Source: Bacteroidales bacterium
GTDB taxonomy: Bacteria; Bacteroidota; Bacteroidia; Bacteroidales; UBA932
Length of the DNA stretch: 64,000 bases
Assembly: GCA_017544005.1 (NCBI GenBank)
Contig: JAFYEZ010000037.1
Span: 1 to 64,000, forward strand
Reading direction: 5' to 3'
The translations under genes were made by a program, and so were the position numbers. Shown piece after piece: positions 49,068 through 57,245 of this stretch (the stretch's first letter is position 1; each line of letters opens with the position of its first letter). Under the pieces are notes generated by a model that had not been told where the DNA came from, made no database searches, and saw only the letters and a list, made by a program, of their open reading frames with translations.

Positions 49068-51242
49068 TTAGTCCCACGTGCCGGGGATCGGGGTGGCCGG
49101 CTGATTGCCACCGGTGCCCGTGTTGGGGCCTGTGGCGTTCCAGGAAGCCATAATCCGGTACGGCACGCCGTTCAGCACAGCCGTTTCGCCGGAATACTGA
49201 TAGTAATAGGCACCGCTGGTGTACTGCGTCTTGGTGCTGGTGACCGTCACCGGGCAATAGACGCATACGGACCATTTTCCGGCCGGCAGGTGCTTGATGC
49301 GCAGGGACTTGGTGGGGCCGGAGGTGCAGAGCAGGTAGTCCGAATCGCCCAGCCAGGCCGTGCGTTCGCGGGCCAGGCCCACATAGAGGTCGTAGGAGGT
49401 TCCGATGCCGGCCAGGGTCAGGGTAAAGTCATCCACATCGGCGGGAAGCTCGATATTGAAGTGATGGTACTGCTTGTCGCCGATCCGGGTGTTGGCGGGC
49501 TGGTTGTCGGTCGTTTTCCTGGTCATCTCGCGGGCGACACCCTTGGAAAGGGTCCCCTTGGGGGTGACACAGCCGTTGCCGTCGCAGGCGTAGCGGATCA
49601 TGGCGGAGAAGAGGTCCCGCTGCTCGCCGGAAGAGACGCCCTCCGGGTGTGATCCGATTACGCAGAGGCGGCCGCTCTCCTCGGTGGCTTTGTAGGCCCA
49701 GCCGCTCACCGAACCGTTCAGTTTGGTGGAATCGGGCCCCGGCGTGAGGTAGCGGAGCAGGATTTCCGTTCCTGCGGGCACCGGATAATCGATCTGCGAC
49801 ATATAGCAGCCGCCGTTGTGGCGGACGCCGTTGATCTGCAGATCGCCGCCGTAATCGTAGTAGTTCAGCAGCGCACAGCCCGGTTCGATGGTCATACTGG
49901 TGTAGGTATCGGTGACGCTCTTGCCCGAGTCGGTCTTGGTGTGGTAGGTATGGCCCGGCCAGATGCCGAAATAGGTAGTGGTAGTTGCCTGGCTGTCATA
50001 GCCTTTGGAGGAGATCAGACAGCCGGCGCAGGTACCCACGTAGGCGCCGCCGTTGGCATAGTAGGCGCGGATGCGGTTGCGGCCCGTTTCGCCGAGCGAA
50101 GCGCCGTGCTGGGTGGATTTACCGCCGTTGACGTAGATGCAGCGAAAACGCGGTTCGCCGTCCGGATAGAGCAGCGCACCGTTCAGGTCCGTATCCGAAC
50201 CGATAAAGACTTCGGTCTGGATCAGCGTGTCCTGCGCGGTCGTTTTGCCGGTGGCGAGCGATGCGTAAAATTCCCAGTCGAGGTTCAAATAACTGGCGGC
50301 CGGCAGCGTGGTGCGCGAAGTCAGGCCGATACCGCCGTCCATGAAGAGATCTTTGTAGTAGCCGCGCTGCAGCGGATCGGCGCTCTCGCTGACGAACTTG
50401 GTGGCCACAGCCGGCATGCGGACCATTTCGGAGCGGCCCGGCGTATTGGCGACCTGGGTCTGGACCACGCCGCAGAGGTTGTCGTTCTTGTCGAAGGCCT
50501 TCACGATAAAGCCCCTATCCAGCGCGCCGGCAGGCACCACAAAGAAGAAGGCCTGCGGGGTGCTGAGCGACAGGGCCACGGAGCCCAGGTTGAGCGTCAG
50601 GGTATTGTCGCCGCCGGAGAGGGTCATGGTCTGTTCGGCGGTGCCCTCCTTGCCGTCGAGGGCCACGGTGCAGTCGCCCCAGAGCAGGTTGCCGCCCAGA
50701 TCGTGCAGCACCAGCCGCGAGAGGGTCGAGGTGCCGGTCAATTTCAGGCAGAGCACGCCGCAGAGGTTTTTGAACTGCAGCGGATCGTCCAGCGAAGCGG
50801 TCTTGGCGATCGACGGATTGGCCCCTTTCGAGAAGGTGCCGGAGGTATAATTCTGCACGGCGGCCAGCTTGAAGTGAAGCTCGCCGGGAAGGCGCGTAAC
50901 CGACTCGTCATACGGATAAATCGCGTACCAGGGCGCAGCGCCGGTGGGAGTGCCGGCAAAGGAGCCGACGGTTTTCTGCGCACCGGAGGTGAGGGTGAAC
51001 TTGCTCTTGGAGCCGTCGTTGCCCAGCAGGGCGAAGGCGTCGTTTGCACTCCAGAGGACCGTGGCCGTATCGGCGGCCAGCACGGTGCGGGTGTCACCCA
51101 CCGGGACGGGGGTTTCGGTGCCGGCCGTCAGGACGACGGGGCCCTCGGCGCCGGTGACCTCGCCCAGGTTGTTGATTGAACAGGAAGCGGCGGCAGCCAG
51201 GGTGGCAGCAGCCATCAGAAGGTGGGAAAAGCGTCTGTTCAT
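49068..51242 (-). CDS. lipoprotein: fimbrillin-like + BPL_N/GATase1-like + PPC-like domains
   Basis: The 724-residue lipoprotein has lipobox A-A-S-C. Residues about 30-280 look fimbrillin-like. After the Y-Y-K-D-L-F-M-D-G-G-I motif, a class-I-amidotransferase-like (BPL_N-type) domain runs to about 575. It has G-T-C-A-G with candidate nucleophile Cys405, and G-S-H-P-E-G with His532 and Glu534, matching the His-Pro-Glu of GATase1 enzymes. The last 130 residues are PPC-like beta sandwich (H-H-F-N-I-E-L-P, L-P-A-G-K-W). It lacks any synthetase partner and is exported, so a glutaminase role is doubtful; hydrolysis of an amide or peptide outside the cytoplasm is a guess. It lies 9 bp after a paralogue. 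Confidence 0.8.
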   Translation of the reverse strand: MNRRFSHLLMAAATLAAAASCSINNLGEVTGAEGPVVLTAGTETPVPVGDTRTVLAADTATVLWSANDAFALLGNDGSKSKFTLTSGAQKTVGSFAGTPTGAAPWYAIYPYDESVTRLPGELHFKLAAVQNYTSGTFSKGANPSIAKTASLDDPLQFKNLCGVLCLKLTGTSTLSRLVLHDLGGNLLWGDCTVALDGKEGTAEQTMTLSGGDNTLTLNLGSVALSLSTPQAFFFVVPAGALDRGFIVKAFDKNDNLCGVVQTQVANTPGRSEMVRMPAVATKFVSESADPLQRGYYKDLFMDGGIGLTSRTTLPAASYLNLDWEFYASLATGKTTAQDTLIQTEVFIGSDTDLNGALLYPDGEPRFRCIYVNGGKSTQHGASLGETGRNRIRAYYANGGAYVGTCAGCLISSKGYDSQATTTTYFGIWPGHTYHTKTDSGKSVTDTYTSMTIEPGCALLNYYDYGGDLQINGVRHNGGCYMSQIDYPVPAGTEILLRYLTPGPDSTKLNGSVSGWAYKATEESGRLCVIGSHPEGVSSGEQRDLFSAMIRYACDGNGCVTPKGTLSKGVAREMTRKTTDNQPANTRIGDKQYHHFNIELPADVDDFTLTLAGIGTSYDLYVGLARERTAWLGDSDYLLCTSGPTKSLRIKHLPAGKWSVCVYCPVTVTSTKTQYTSGAYYYQYSGETAVLNGVPYRIMASWNATGPNTGTGGNQPATPIPGTWD

Positions 51243-51251
51243 TATTGTATT

Positions 51252-52616
51252 TTATTTATTTCCAACAGGTTCATCCCAGGAAGCGGTGAGCGTATAGGGC
51301 ACACCGTTCAGCAAGGTGGTATTTCCGGTATATTTGTAGTAGTGGCCTGTCTGCTCCTGGCCGTTGTCATAGTCGGTCAGGGTGGCCGTGACGGTATCCG
51401 GGCAGCGGACCGCGACCAGCCAGAGGCCGCCCTCGGGCGCCGCTTCGACGAGCGTCTGGGCGCAGCCGGCCTTTAGCGCGCTGAGGCGGGCAACCTCCGG
51501 ATAGGCGAAGGTGCCTTTGTTGAGGTACAGTTCGAGGTTGCACCCTTCGGAACCTTCTGCCCCAGAAAGTGTAATACTCAAGTTTTTAGCGCCTTCCGGC
51601 AGGAAAACAGCAAAATGATGGAACTGCCGGTCCCCGATGCGGGCGTGGGCGAGATCGCCCGATGAATAGAGGGCGGTCATCTCGCAGACCTTCCCGTTCC
51701 AGAGGGTATCCTTGACGGTGGTGCAGCCCTGGCCGTCCATCGCATAGCGGCACATGGCGGCCATCAGGTCGCGGCGCTCGCCGGAAGCAACGCCTTCCGG
51801 ATGCGAACCGCATGCCACCGCACGGCCGGTGAAGGCATCTTTTTTCCAGGCCCAGATGCTGCCCTGCCCATGGACCTTGGTGGTATCGGGGCAGTAATAA
51901 CGCAGCAACAGTTCCGTGCCGGCAGGCGGGGCGGGCGAGAGGTAGCAGCCGCCGTTGTGGCGCACGCCGTCCACCCGCATATCTCCGCCAAAATCATAAT
52001 ATTTCAGCAGCGGACAGCCCGGTTCGACGGTCATCGAGGTATAGGTGTCGGTCATGCTGGTGGGGTAGCAGTGCCCCGGCCAGATGCCCGTATAGTTCGG
52101 GTTGGAGGCGGTGCCGGAACCGGCGGAGGCGAGATAAGCGCCGGCACAGGTGCCCACATAGCTGCCGCCGTTGGCATAGTACTCCCGGATGCGCTTGAGC
52201 GCCTTGCTGCCCTTGGTATTGAGCGACAGGCCGTGGTTGCCCGATTTGCCGCCGTTCATGTAGATCATGCGGAAGCGCGGCGCGCCGTCCGGATAGAGCA
52301 GGCAGCCGTTTTCGTCCTCCGCGCTGTGCGAGAGAACCGCCGTCTGCAGGGTCGTATCCACGGCCGTCATCTTTTCCACGTCCGCGCCGCTGGCGAAGTA
52401 CTCCATCGACAGGTCGAGATATTCGGTGACGGGGAGCGTCGTGCGGGAGGTCAGCGCAATGCCGCCATCCATGAAAAGATCCTTATAGAAACCCCTCAGG
52501 GGCACATCCGTCGGGATCGCCTCATACTGCGGGCCGGGCTCCGGCCCGGGTTTTCCGCAGGCCGCGAGCAGGGTCGCTGCCAGAGCCAGGTTCCAGAGAA
52601 TCAGTTTCTTTCTCAT
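51252..52616 (-). CDS. lipoprotein: BPL_N/GATase1-like + PPC-like domains
   Basis: The 454-residue lipoprotein has lipobox L-A-A-C followed by a Pro-Gly linker. F-Y-K-D-L-F-M-D-G-G-I-A-L-T-S-R opens the amidotransferase-like domain. L-L-Y-P-D-G-A-P-R-F-R and Y-M-N-G-G-K lead to G-G-S-Y-V-G-T-C-A-G with Cys157, and G-S-H-P-E-G gives His272 and Glu274. The C-terminal 120 residues are PPC-like. The layout equals the 450-residue protein at 55736 apart from lipid anchoring. Its start faces the beta-lactamase-fold gene at 52680 across 63 bp with divergent -7 boxes. Confidence 0.82.
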   Translation of the reverse strand: MRKKLILWNLALAATLLAACGKPGPEPGPQYEAIPTDVPLRGFYKDLFMDGGIALTSRTTLPVTEYLDLSMEYFASGADVEKMTAVDTTLQTAVLSHSAEDENGCLLYPDGAPRFRMIYMNGGKSGNHGLSLNTKGSKALKRIREYYANGGSYVGTCAGAYLASAGSGTASNPNYTGIWPGHCYPTSMTDTYTSMTVEPGCPLLKYYDFGGDMRVDGVRHNGGCYLSPAPPAGTELLLRYYCPDTTKVHGQGSIWAWKKDAFTGRAVACGSHPEGVASGERRDLMAAMCRYAMDGQGCTTVKDTLWNGKVCEMTALYSSGDLAHARIGDRQFHHFAVFLPEGAKNLSITLSGAEGSEGCNLELYLNKGTFAYPEVARLSALKAGCAQTLVEAAPEGGLWLVAVRCPDTVTATLTDYDNGQEQTGHYYKYTGNTTLLNGVPYTLTASWDEPVGNK

Positions 52617-52638
52617 TCACGCGAAATAATACAATCTA

Positions 52639-52646
52639 CGAAGGTA
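52639..52646 (-). promoter_or_regulatory. minus-strand -7-like box TACCTTCG
   Basis: One mismatch from TAnnTTTG, 22 bp upstream of the ATG at 52616. With the plus-strand box at 52668 it forms an inverted repeat, consistent with two divergent promoters. Confidence 0.4.
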
Positions 52647-52667
52647 GGGATTTATTTTGGAAAAACC

Positions 52668-52675
52668 TACCTTTG
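52668..52675 (+). promoter_or_regulatory. -7 box TACCTTTG
   Basis: Exact TAnnTTTG match ending 4 bp before the ATG at 52680, implying a leaderless transcript. It mirrors the minus-strand box at 52639-52646. Confidence 0.5.
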
Positions 52676-52679
52676 TCGT

Positions 52680-54185
52680 ATGAAACGTCTTTTCCTCATC
52701 CTTCTGCTCCTGATGGCGTCCCTTACGGGGTTATCGCAAGATCGGGTCTCTGTCGCCCAGGCACTTGACTCGTATATCAAACAGGTCCGCAGGCAGTGGG
52801 CCGTGCCGGGCATGAGCGTGGCGGTCATCCAGGGCGGCAAGACGCTGCTGGCCAAGGGCTATGGCGTCAAGGAGAAGGGCCGGCCGGATCCGGTGGACGA
52901 GAACACGGTGTACCAGATCGGCAGCGTTTCGAAATCCTTTACCTCCGCCCTGATGGCGATGATGGTGGACGAGGGGCTGGTGCGCTGGGACGACCGCGTG
53001 AAAGACCTCCTGCCCGACTTTCGTCCGGTGGACAGCGTCGTCCGCGAGGAGACGCGCGTCAGCGACCTGATGACCCACCGCATGGGCTACACCTCGCAGG
53101 CCGCCACCTATTTTCCGAACCTCGGCTACGACCGCGACCAGACGGCGCGGATGCTCTACCTGCAGAAGCCGCAATACGGCTTCCGGGAGGGCAAGCACTA
53201 CAACAACATGACCTTCCTCACGGCGGCGCAGATTCTGGAGAAAGTGAGCGGAAAAACCTGGGAGGAGCTGCTTCAGGAGCGGATTTTCGGGCCACTGGGG
53301 ATGACGGGCGCCTCCTCCGGCAAAACAGGATACCTCAACTCCCCGAACGTGGCGGGACAGCATGATTTCTCCAACCGCAAGGACACCCTGCGGGTGGTGC
53401 AGCTGCGGGGCAACAACCGCGCGCTGGAGTGGCTGACGGTGATCGGCCCGGCGGGCGGCGTGAACGCCAGCGTGGTGGATCTGGCGCGCTGGGCGGAGTT
53501 TCACCGCACGGGCGGCCTCAACGCGGCGGGCGAACGCCTTCTCTCGCAGGAGCAGGCGGATTACCTGCATACGGGGGTGGTGATCGATGAACAGACCGAC
53601 GACCACCTGACCCTCTACGGGCAGTGCTGGTATATCGAGCAGAATCAAAAATGCCGCCTCTACTACCATACCGGCACCACCTGGGGCCACACGGCGCTCT
53701 GCGTCTTTATTCCCGAGTTCGAAATGAGCCTCGCGATATTGGTGGACAGCGAAGCCCCGGGCGGCGTGCGCTTCTCCATCCTCAAGCGACTGGTGGACCT
53801 CTGGCTGGGGCTTCCGGACGTGGACTACAGCTCCGCCGCACTGCAGAAATGGCTGCACCGCAAGGGGTCGGCGCCGAGCAAGGCCAGCCGCTTCCCGCTG
53901 CGCAAGGAACGCCCGGCCGCCAGCGCCCTCTGCGGAAACTATTCCGCGGGCGAGCTGCTGGGCGATGCCCGCATCTGGCTGAAAGACAATAAACTCTGTA
54001 TTAAAATAGGTCCCAAGGGCTGGACACACCGGATGCTCCACGAACGGGGCAACCGCTGGGTCTTTGACTCGGACGGCCACCGCTTCCGGGCCACCTTCGA
54101 CGTCCGGCCGGATGGCACCGTCCGCGCCTTTGACCTGGACTGGGGCCACGGGGAGACCTTCGATCCCTGGATCCGTAAAAAATAA
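52680..54185 (+). CDS. exported serine hydrolase of the beta-lactamase/PBP4* type
   Basis: The 501-residue protein has a signal peptide ending near G-L-S-Q. The class-C beta-lactamase-like domain (about 25-380) has the S-x-x-K motif Ser82-V-S-Lys85, Tyr174-N-Asn176 and His330-T-G as the third motif. The C-terminal 85 residues form a small lipocalin-like/DUF3471-type domain. Family members include D-aminopeptidases, esterases and PBP-like hydrolases; a true beta-lactamase role is not implied. I chose ATG 52680 because it opens the signal peptide; the frame is open far upstream. The gene at 54191 follows after 5 bp. Confidence 0.9.
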   Translation: MKRLFLILLLLMASLTGLSQDRVSVAQALDSYIKQVRRQWAVPGMSVAVIQGGKTLLAKGYGVKEKGRPDPVDENTVYQIGSVSKSFTSALMAMMVDEGLVRWDDRVKDLLPDFRPVDSVVREETRVSDLMTHRMGYTSQAATYFPNLGYDRDQTARMLYLQKPQYGFREGKHYNNMTFLTAAQILEKVSGKTWEELLQERIFGPLGMTGASSGKTGYLNSPNVAGQHDFSNRKDTLRVVQLRGNNRALEWLTVIGPAGGVNASVVDLARWAEFHRTGGLNAAGERLLSQEQADYLHTGVVIDEQTDDHLTLYGQCWYIEQNQKCRLYYHTGTTWGHTALCVFIPEFEMSLAILVDSEAPGGVRFSILKRLVDLWLGLPDVDYSSAALQKWLHRKGSAPSKASRFPLRKERPAASALCGNYSAGELLGDARIWLKDNKLCIKIGPKGWTHRMLHERGNRWVFDSDGHRFRATFDVRPDGTVRAFDLDWGHGETFDPWIRKK

Positions 54186-54190
54186 CCGTC

Positions 54191-55735
54191 ATGAAACGTT
54201 TCCATTCGTTTATCCTCGCTTGCGCAGCCGCCTCTCTGCTGGCTGCCAGCCCGCTTTCCGCCCAAGTTCTCAACCCGCATGACGCTGCCGAGGCAGCCAT
54301 CCTGGAGAATGTGGACCACTATTTTCAAAAAGTTTGCGCCGACTGGGGCATTCCCGGCGCCGCCCTCTCCATTGTCAAGGACGGACAGCTGGTTTATGCC
54401 CGCGGAATCGGCGTGCGGGACCTGGACAACCCCCAGGAGAAGGTAGACGAGCATACCCATTTCAAAATTGCCTCCGTATCCAAGGCCTTCACGCCCGTGC
54501 TGGTGGCGCAGCTGGTGGATGAGGGAAAGGTGAAGTGGGAGACCCGCGTGCGGGATATTCTTCCGGAATTCCGCCTGCAGGATAGCGTCGCTTCGGAGAA
54601 TATCACCGTCAAGGACCTGTTCCAGCACTGCTCGGGCCTCAAGGCGGGCCAGGGCAGCTACCTGCCGCGCCTGGGTTACGGCCGGGAGAGCATCTTCACC
54701 GTGCTGCCCTACCTCGAGCCGGAATATCCCTTCCGCAGCGGCTATGCCTACCAGACCTTCTTCTACGCGGTGAACGCCCTGCTGGTGGAGCGCCTCACCG
54801 GCCAAAGCTGGGAAGAGGCCATCCGGACCCGGATTTTCCAGCCGCTGGGCATGAACGAGACCACGACCGGCGCCGAGGGGCTGCTCTCCTGTGAAAACCG
54901 CGCGCAGTCGCACGATGTGGCCGTTGTGGACGGGCGGATCGTCGCAACACCGATTCCTTATGAGGAACAGCCCCTCAACCGCCTCAGTGTCATCAGTGCC
55001 TCGGGCGGCATCATCTCCACCGTGACGGATATGGCCAAGTGGCTGCAGTTCCACCTCTCGGACGGCGTCCTGCCCGACGGCACCCGCCTGGTGAGCAAGG
55101 AGCAGATGCGGCGCGTGCACCGCGGAGAGAATCCCCAGATCCAGACCGATTCTTCCATGACGATATATGGCTACGGCTGGCATATCGAATACAGCCCCAA
55201 AGGCAAGCTCTACTGGCACACGGGGTCCGGATTCGGCCATACGGATATCTGTTTCTGGCGGCCCGACCTCCGGCTGGGCTGCATGGTTTCCTGCAATACC
55301 GAGAGCCTCACAGGCGCCCGCCGCGCACTGATGCGCCGGATCATCGACCTCTATCTCGGCCTGCCCGACACGGATTACAGTGCCCGCGAACTGGCTTCCC
55401 TGCTGCGGACCGAAGCCCGGAAAAAGCCGGCTGGACCCGCTCCGGAGCCCAAGCCGGCGCCCGACGCAGAACTGCTGGTCGGAACCTACCGCAACACGAT
55501 CGGCCTGGGTGACGCCCTTGTGGCCCCGGATGGAGACCAGCTGACCATCACGCTGGGCACAAAGCACTGGACACATCCGCTCGAGCCGGTCAGCGGCCGG
55601 AAATTTCGCTTCAAGAGCGAAGGCCACTGGTTCCCCGTCACCTTCCTGCGCAACAAAAAAAGCGGAAAGATTGACTCTTTCCGCCTTCAGTTCGGCCACG
55701 GCGAAGACTTCGGCATGTGGCAGAAAATCAACTGA
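54191..55735 (+). CDS. exported beta-lactamase-fold serine hydrolase, second copy
   Basis: The 514-residue exported protein has a signal ending near L-S-A-Q. Catalytic Ser95-V-S-Lys98 and H-T-G (in W-H-T-G-S-G) are intact. Where the upstream paralogue has Y-N-N, this one reads Y-Q-T, so the usual Asn of the Y-x-N motif is missing or shifted; substrate or mechanism may differ. A Pro-rich linker (about 415-430) leads to the C-terminal lipocalin-like domain. Its stop abuts the stop of the minus-strand amidotransferase-like gene with no spacer and no visible terminator. Confidence 0.9.
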   Translation: MKRFHSFILACAAASLLAASPLSAQVLNPHDAAEAAILENVDHYFQKVCADWGIPGAALSIVKDGQLVYARGIGVRDLDNPQEKVDEHTHFKIASVSKAFTPVLVAQLVDEGKVKWETRVRDILPEFRLQDSVASENITVKDLFQHCSGLKAGQGSYLPRLGYGRESIFTVLPYLEPEYPFRSGYAYQTFFYAVNALLVERLTGQSWEEAIRTRIFQPLGMNETTTGAEGLLSCENRAQSHDVAVVDGRIVATPIPYEEQPLNRLSVISASGGIISTVTDMAKWLQFHLSDGVLPDGTRLVSKEQMRRVHRGENPQIQTDSSMTIYGYGWHIEYSPKGKLYWHTGSGFGHTDICFWRPDLRLGCMVSCNTESLTGARRALMRRIIDLYLGLPDTDYSARELASLLRTEARKKPAGPAPEPKPAPDAELLVGTYRNTIGLGDALVAPDGDQLTITLGTKHWTHPLEPVSGRKFRFKSEGHWFPVTFLRNKKSGKIDSFRLQFGHGEDFGMWQKIN

Positions 55736-57088
55736 TTATTCCCAGGTGACCGTCAGGGTGTAGGGAACGCCGTTGAGGACCTCGAGGTGGCCGGTGTAGG
55801 ACTCGCCGTGGTCCGTCTGGACGGTATCGACGGTGGTGTCGCACTTGACGCCGATATACCAGGTGCCTGCGGGCAGCGTGTCGAATTCCATTGTCTTGAC
55901 GGCGCCGAGGGTCACGTCGGCATAATCAGCCTCCTTGGCAAAGGCGAAATCGCCCTTGCGGAGGGTCAGGAAGAGGTCGTCCTGCGAATAGCCGCCCTGG
56001 AGCGCGATCTTGATGTTCTTGGCGCCCTTGGGGATGTTGACCGTGAAGTGGTGATACTGCTTGTCCCCGATCTTGGCGTGTGCGGGATCGTTGTCGTCCG
56101 TGTCGCAATTCATCACGCGGGCTTCGCCGTTGACCAGTTCACCCTTGACGCGCGGGGTGCCGTTGCCATCCAGGGCATAGAGCACGAATGCGGAGAAGAG
56201 CTGCAGCTGCTCGCCAGCCACCACGCCCTCCGGATGCGATCCGCATAGCACCGTACGGCCGGTTTCCGGGCTTTCTTTCCAAGCCCAGGCGCTGATATGG
56301 TTGGTCACTTTGAAGCGGCCTTCATCCTCGCGCTTCTGGTCCTTGGCTGCATCATAGTCATAGCGTAGCAGTATTTCGGTACCCGGAGCAAAGTGCAGCG
56401 GATCGGTGGTGATGAAGCAGCCGCCGTTGTGATAGACGCTGTCGATATACATATCTCCGCCAAAGTCGTAGTACTTCAGCAGCGGGCTGCCGGGCTCGAC
56501 CTTCATACCGGTGGTAACACGCTCACCTACAAAATCTTTGGTCAGGTTGTTGGTGGAAATGGTGCGGGCCGGATAGACGTGGAAATATTCGAAGCGGACC
56601 TTCTCGCGGTCTTCATCCTTGCAGCGGTTCTTCGTGGGATCGAAACGGGTGTCAGAAATAGAAGCGACGAAGGCGCCTGCGCAGGTACCCACATAGCTGC
56701 CGCCGTTCTTCACGAAGTCGCGGATATGCTGGCGACCCTCCTCGGTGAGGGATTTGCCATGCTTGCCGGCCTTGCCGCCGTTGACATAGATCACGCGGAA
56801 ACGCGGCGCGCCGTCCGGATAGAGCAGGCAGCCGTTCTGGTCAATCTCGGAACGGACCATCAGCGCGGTCTGCTCGAGGGTATCCTTGAGGGTGATGGAC
56901 ATCGGTTTGTGGGGTGCGGAGTAGTAGCGCTCCCAGGAGAGGCCCAGGTAGCGGGCGGAGGGCAAATCTACGCGCGAGGTGATGTTGATGCCACCGTCCA
57001 TAAAGAGGTCTTTGTAATACTGTGCCGAAGCGTCGGGCATCAGGGTCAGCGCCACGAGCGCCGCAATCAGGAGAGAAAGCTTTTTCAT
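55736..57088 (-). CDS. exported BPL_N/GATase1-like protein with PPC-like C-terminus
   Basis: The 450-residue exported protein has a signal ending near A-S-A-Q and then Y-Y-K-D-L-F-M-D-G-G-I at once. The amidotransferase-like domain contains Y-P-D-G-A-P-R-F-R, Y-V-N-G-G-K, G-T-C-A-G with Cys136, and G-S-H-P-E-G with His285 and Glu287. Residues about 335-450 are a PPC-like beta sandwich (Y-H-H-F-T-V-N-I-P, L-P-A-G-T-W-Y-I-G-V). It is converging on the beta-lactamase-fold pair and has its own -7 box. Function unknown; the intact catalytic set argues for enzymatic activity outside the cytoplasm. Confidence 0.82.
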   Translation of the reverse strand: MKKLSLLIAALVALTLMPDASAQYYKDLFMDGGINITSRVDLPSARYLGLSWERYYSAPHKPMSITLKDTLEQTALMVRSEIDQNGCLLYPDGAPRFRVIYVNGGKAGKHGKSLTEEGRQHIRDFVKNGGSYVGTCAGAFVASISDTRFDPTKNRCKDEDREKVRFEYFHVYPARTISTNNLTKDFVGERVTTGMKVEPGSPLLKYYDFGGDMYIDSVYHNGGCFITTDPLHFAPGTEILLRYDYDAAKDQKREDEGRFKVTNHISAWAWKESPETGRTVLCGSHPEGVVAGEQLQLFSAFVLYALDGNGTPRVKGELVNGEARVMNCDTDDNDPAHAKIGDKQYHHFTVNIPKGAKNIKIALQGGYSQDDLFLTLRKGDFAFAKEADYADVTLGAVKTMEFDTLPAGTWYIGVKCDTTVDTVQTDHGESYTGHLEVLNGVPYTLTVTWE

Positions 57089-57112
57089 AGCTGTTCAATA
57101 ATCATTTTGTCT

Positions 57113-57120
57113 CAAAGATA
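57113..57120 (-). promoter_or_regulatory. -7 box TATCTTTG for the 450-residue amidotransferase-like gene
   Basis: The minus strand reads TATCTTTG, 24 bp before the ATG at 57088; ATTG, one base from TTTG, lies 20 bp further upstream. Confidence 0.5.
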
Positions 57121-57168
57121 GAAAAAACTACAATAACAAACAATTGTGGCTTGCGCAATTGGGTAAAC

Positions 57169-57231
57169 TGTTTATTGCGATAAACATTTTTTAGTGAAAT
57201 TTGTTTATTGTGATAAACATTTTTATTTTTG
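57169..57231 (+). promoter_or_regulatory. promoter overlaid by two near-identical 18-bp palindromes
   Basis: TGTTTATTGCGATAAACA at 57169-57186 and TGTTTATTGTGATAAACA at 57202-57219 differ at one base, have perfect 7-bp arms and start 33 bp apart, about three helical turns. A full promoter, -33 TTTG (57200-57203), 20-bp spacer and -7 TATTTTTG (57224-57231), lies over the second palindrome, a typical repressor layout. The ATG at 57246 is 14 bp further on. The binding protein is unknown. Confidence 0.7.
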
Positions 57232-57245
57232 CAAAAAATATTGAT

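Noticed and set aside
51801-52679. Upstream extension of the first beta-lactamase-fold gene by 293 codons
   Set aside because: The extension is antisense to the 454-residue lipoprotein gene. The ATG at 52680 opens a proper signal peptide after a -7 box.
53939-55699. Minus-strand open frame of 586 codons opposite the second beta-lactamase-fold gene
   Set aside because: Antisense to a gene with clear catalytic motifs and a signal peptide; no recognisable domain of its own.
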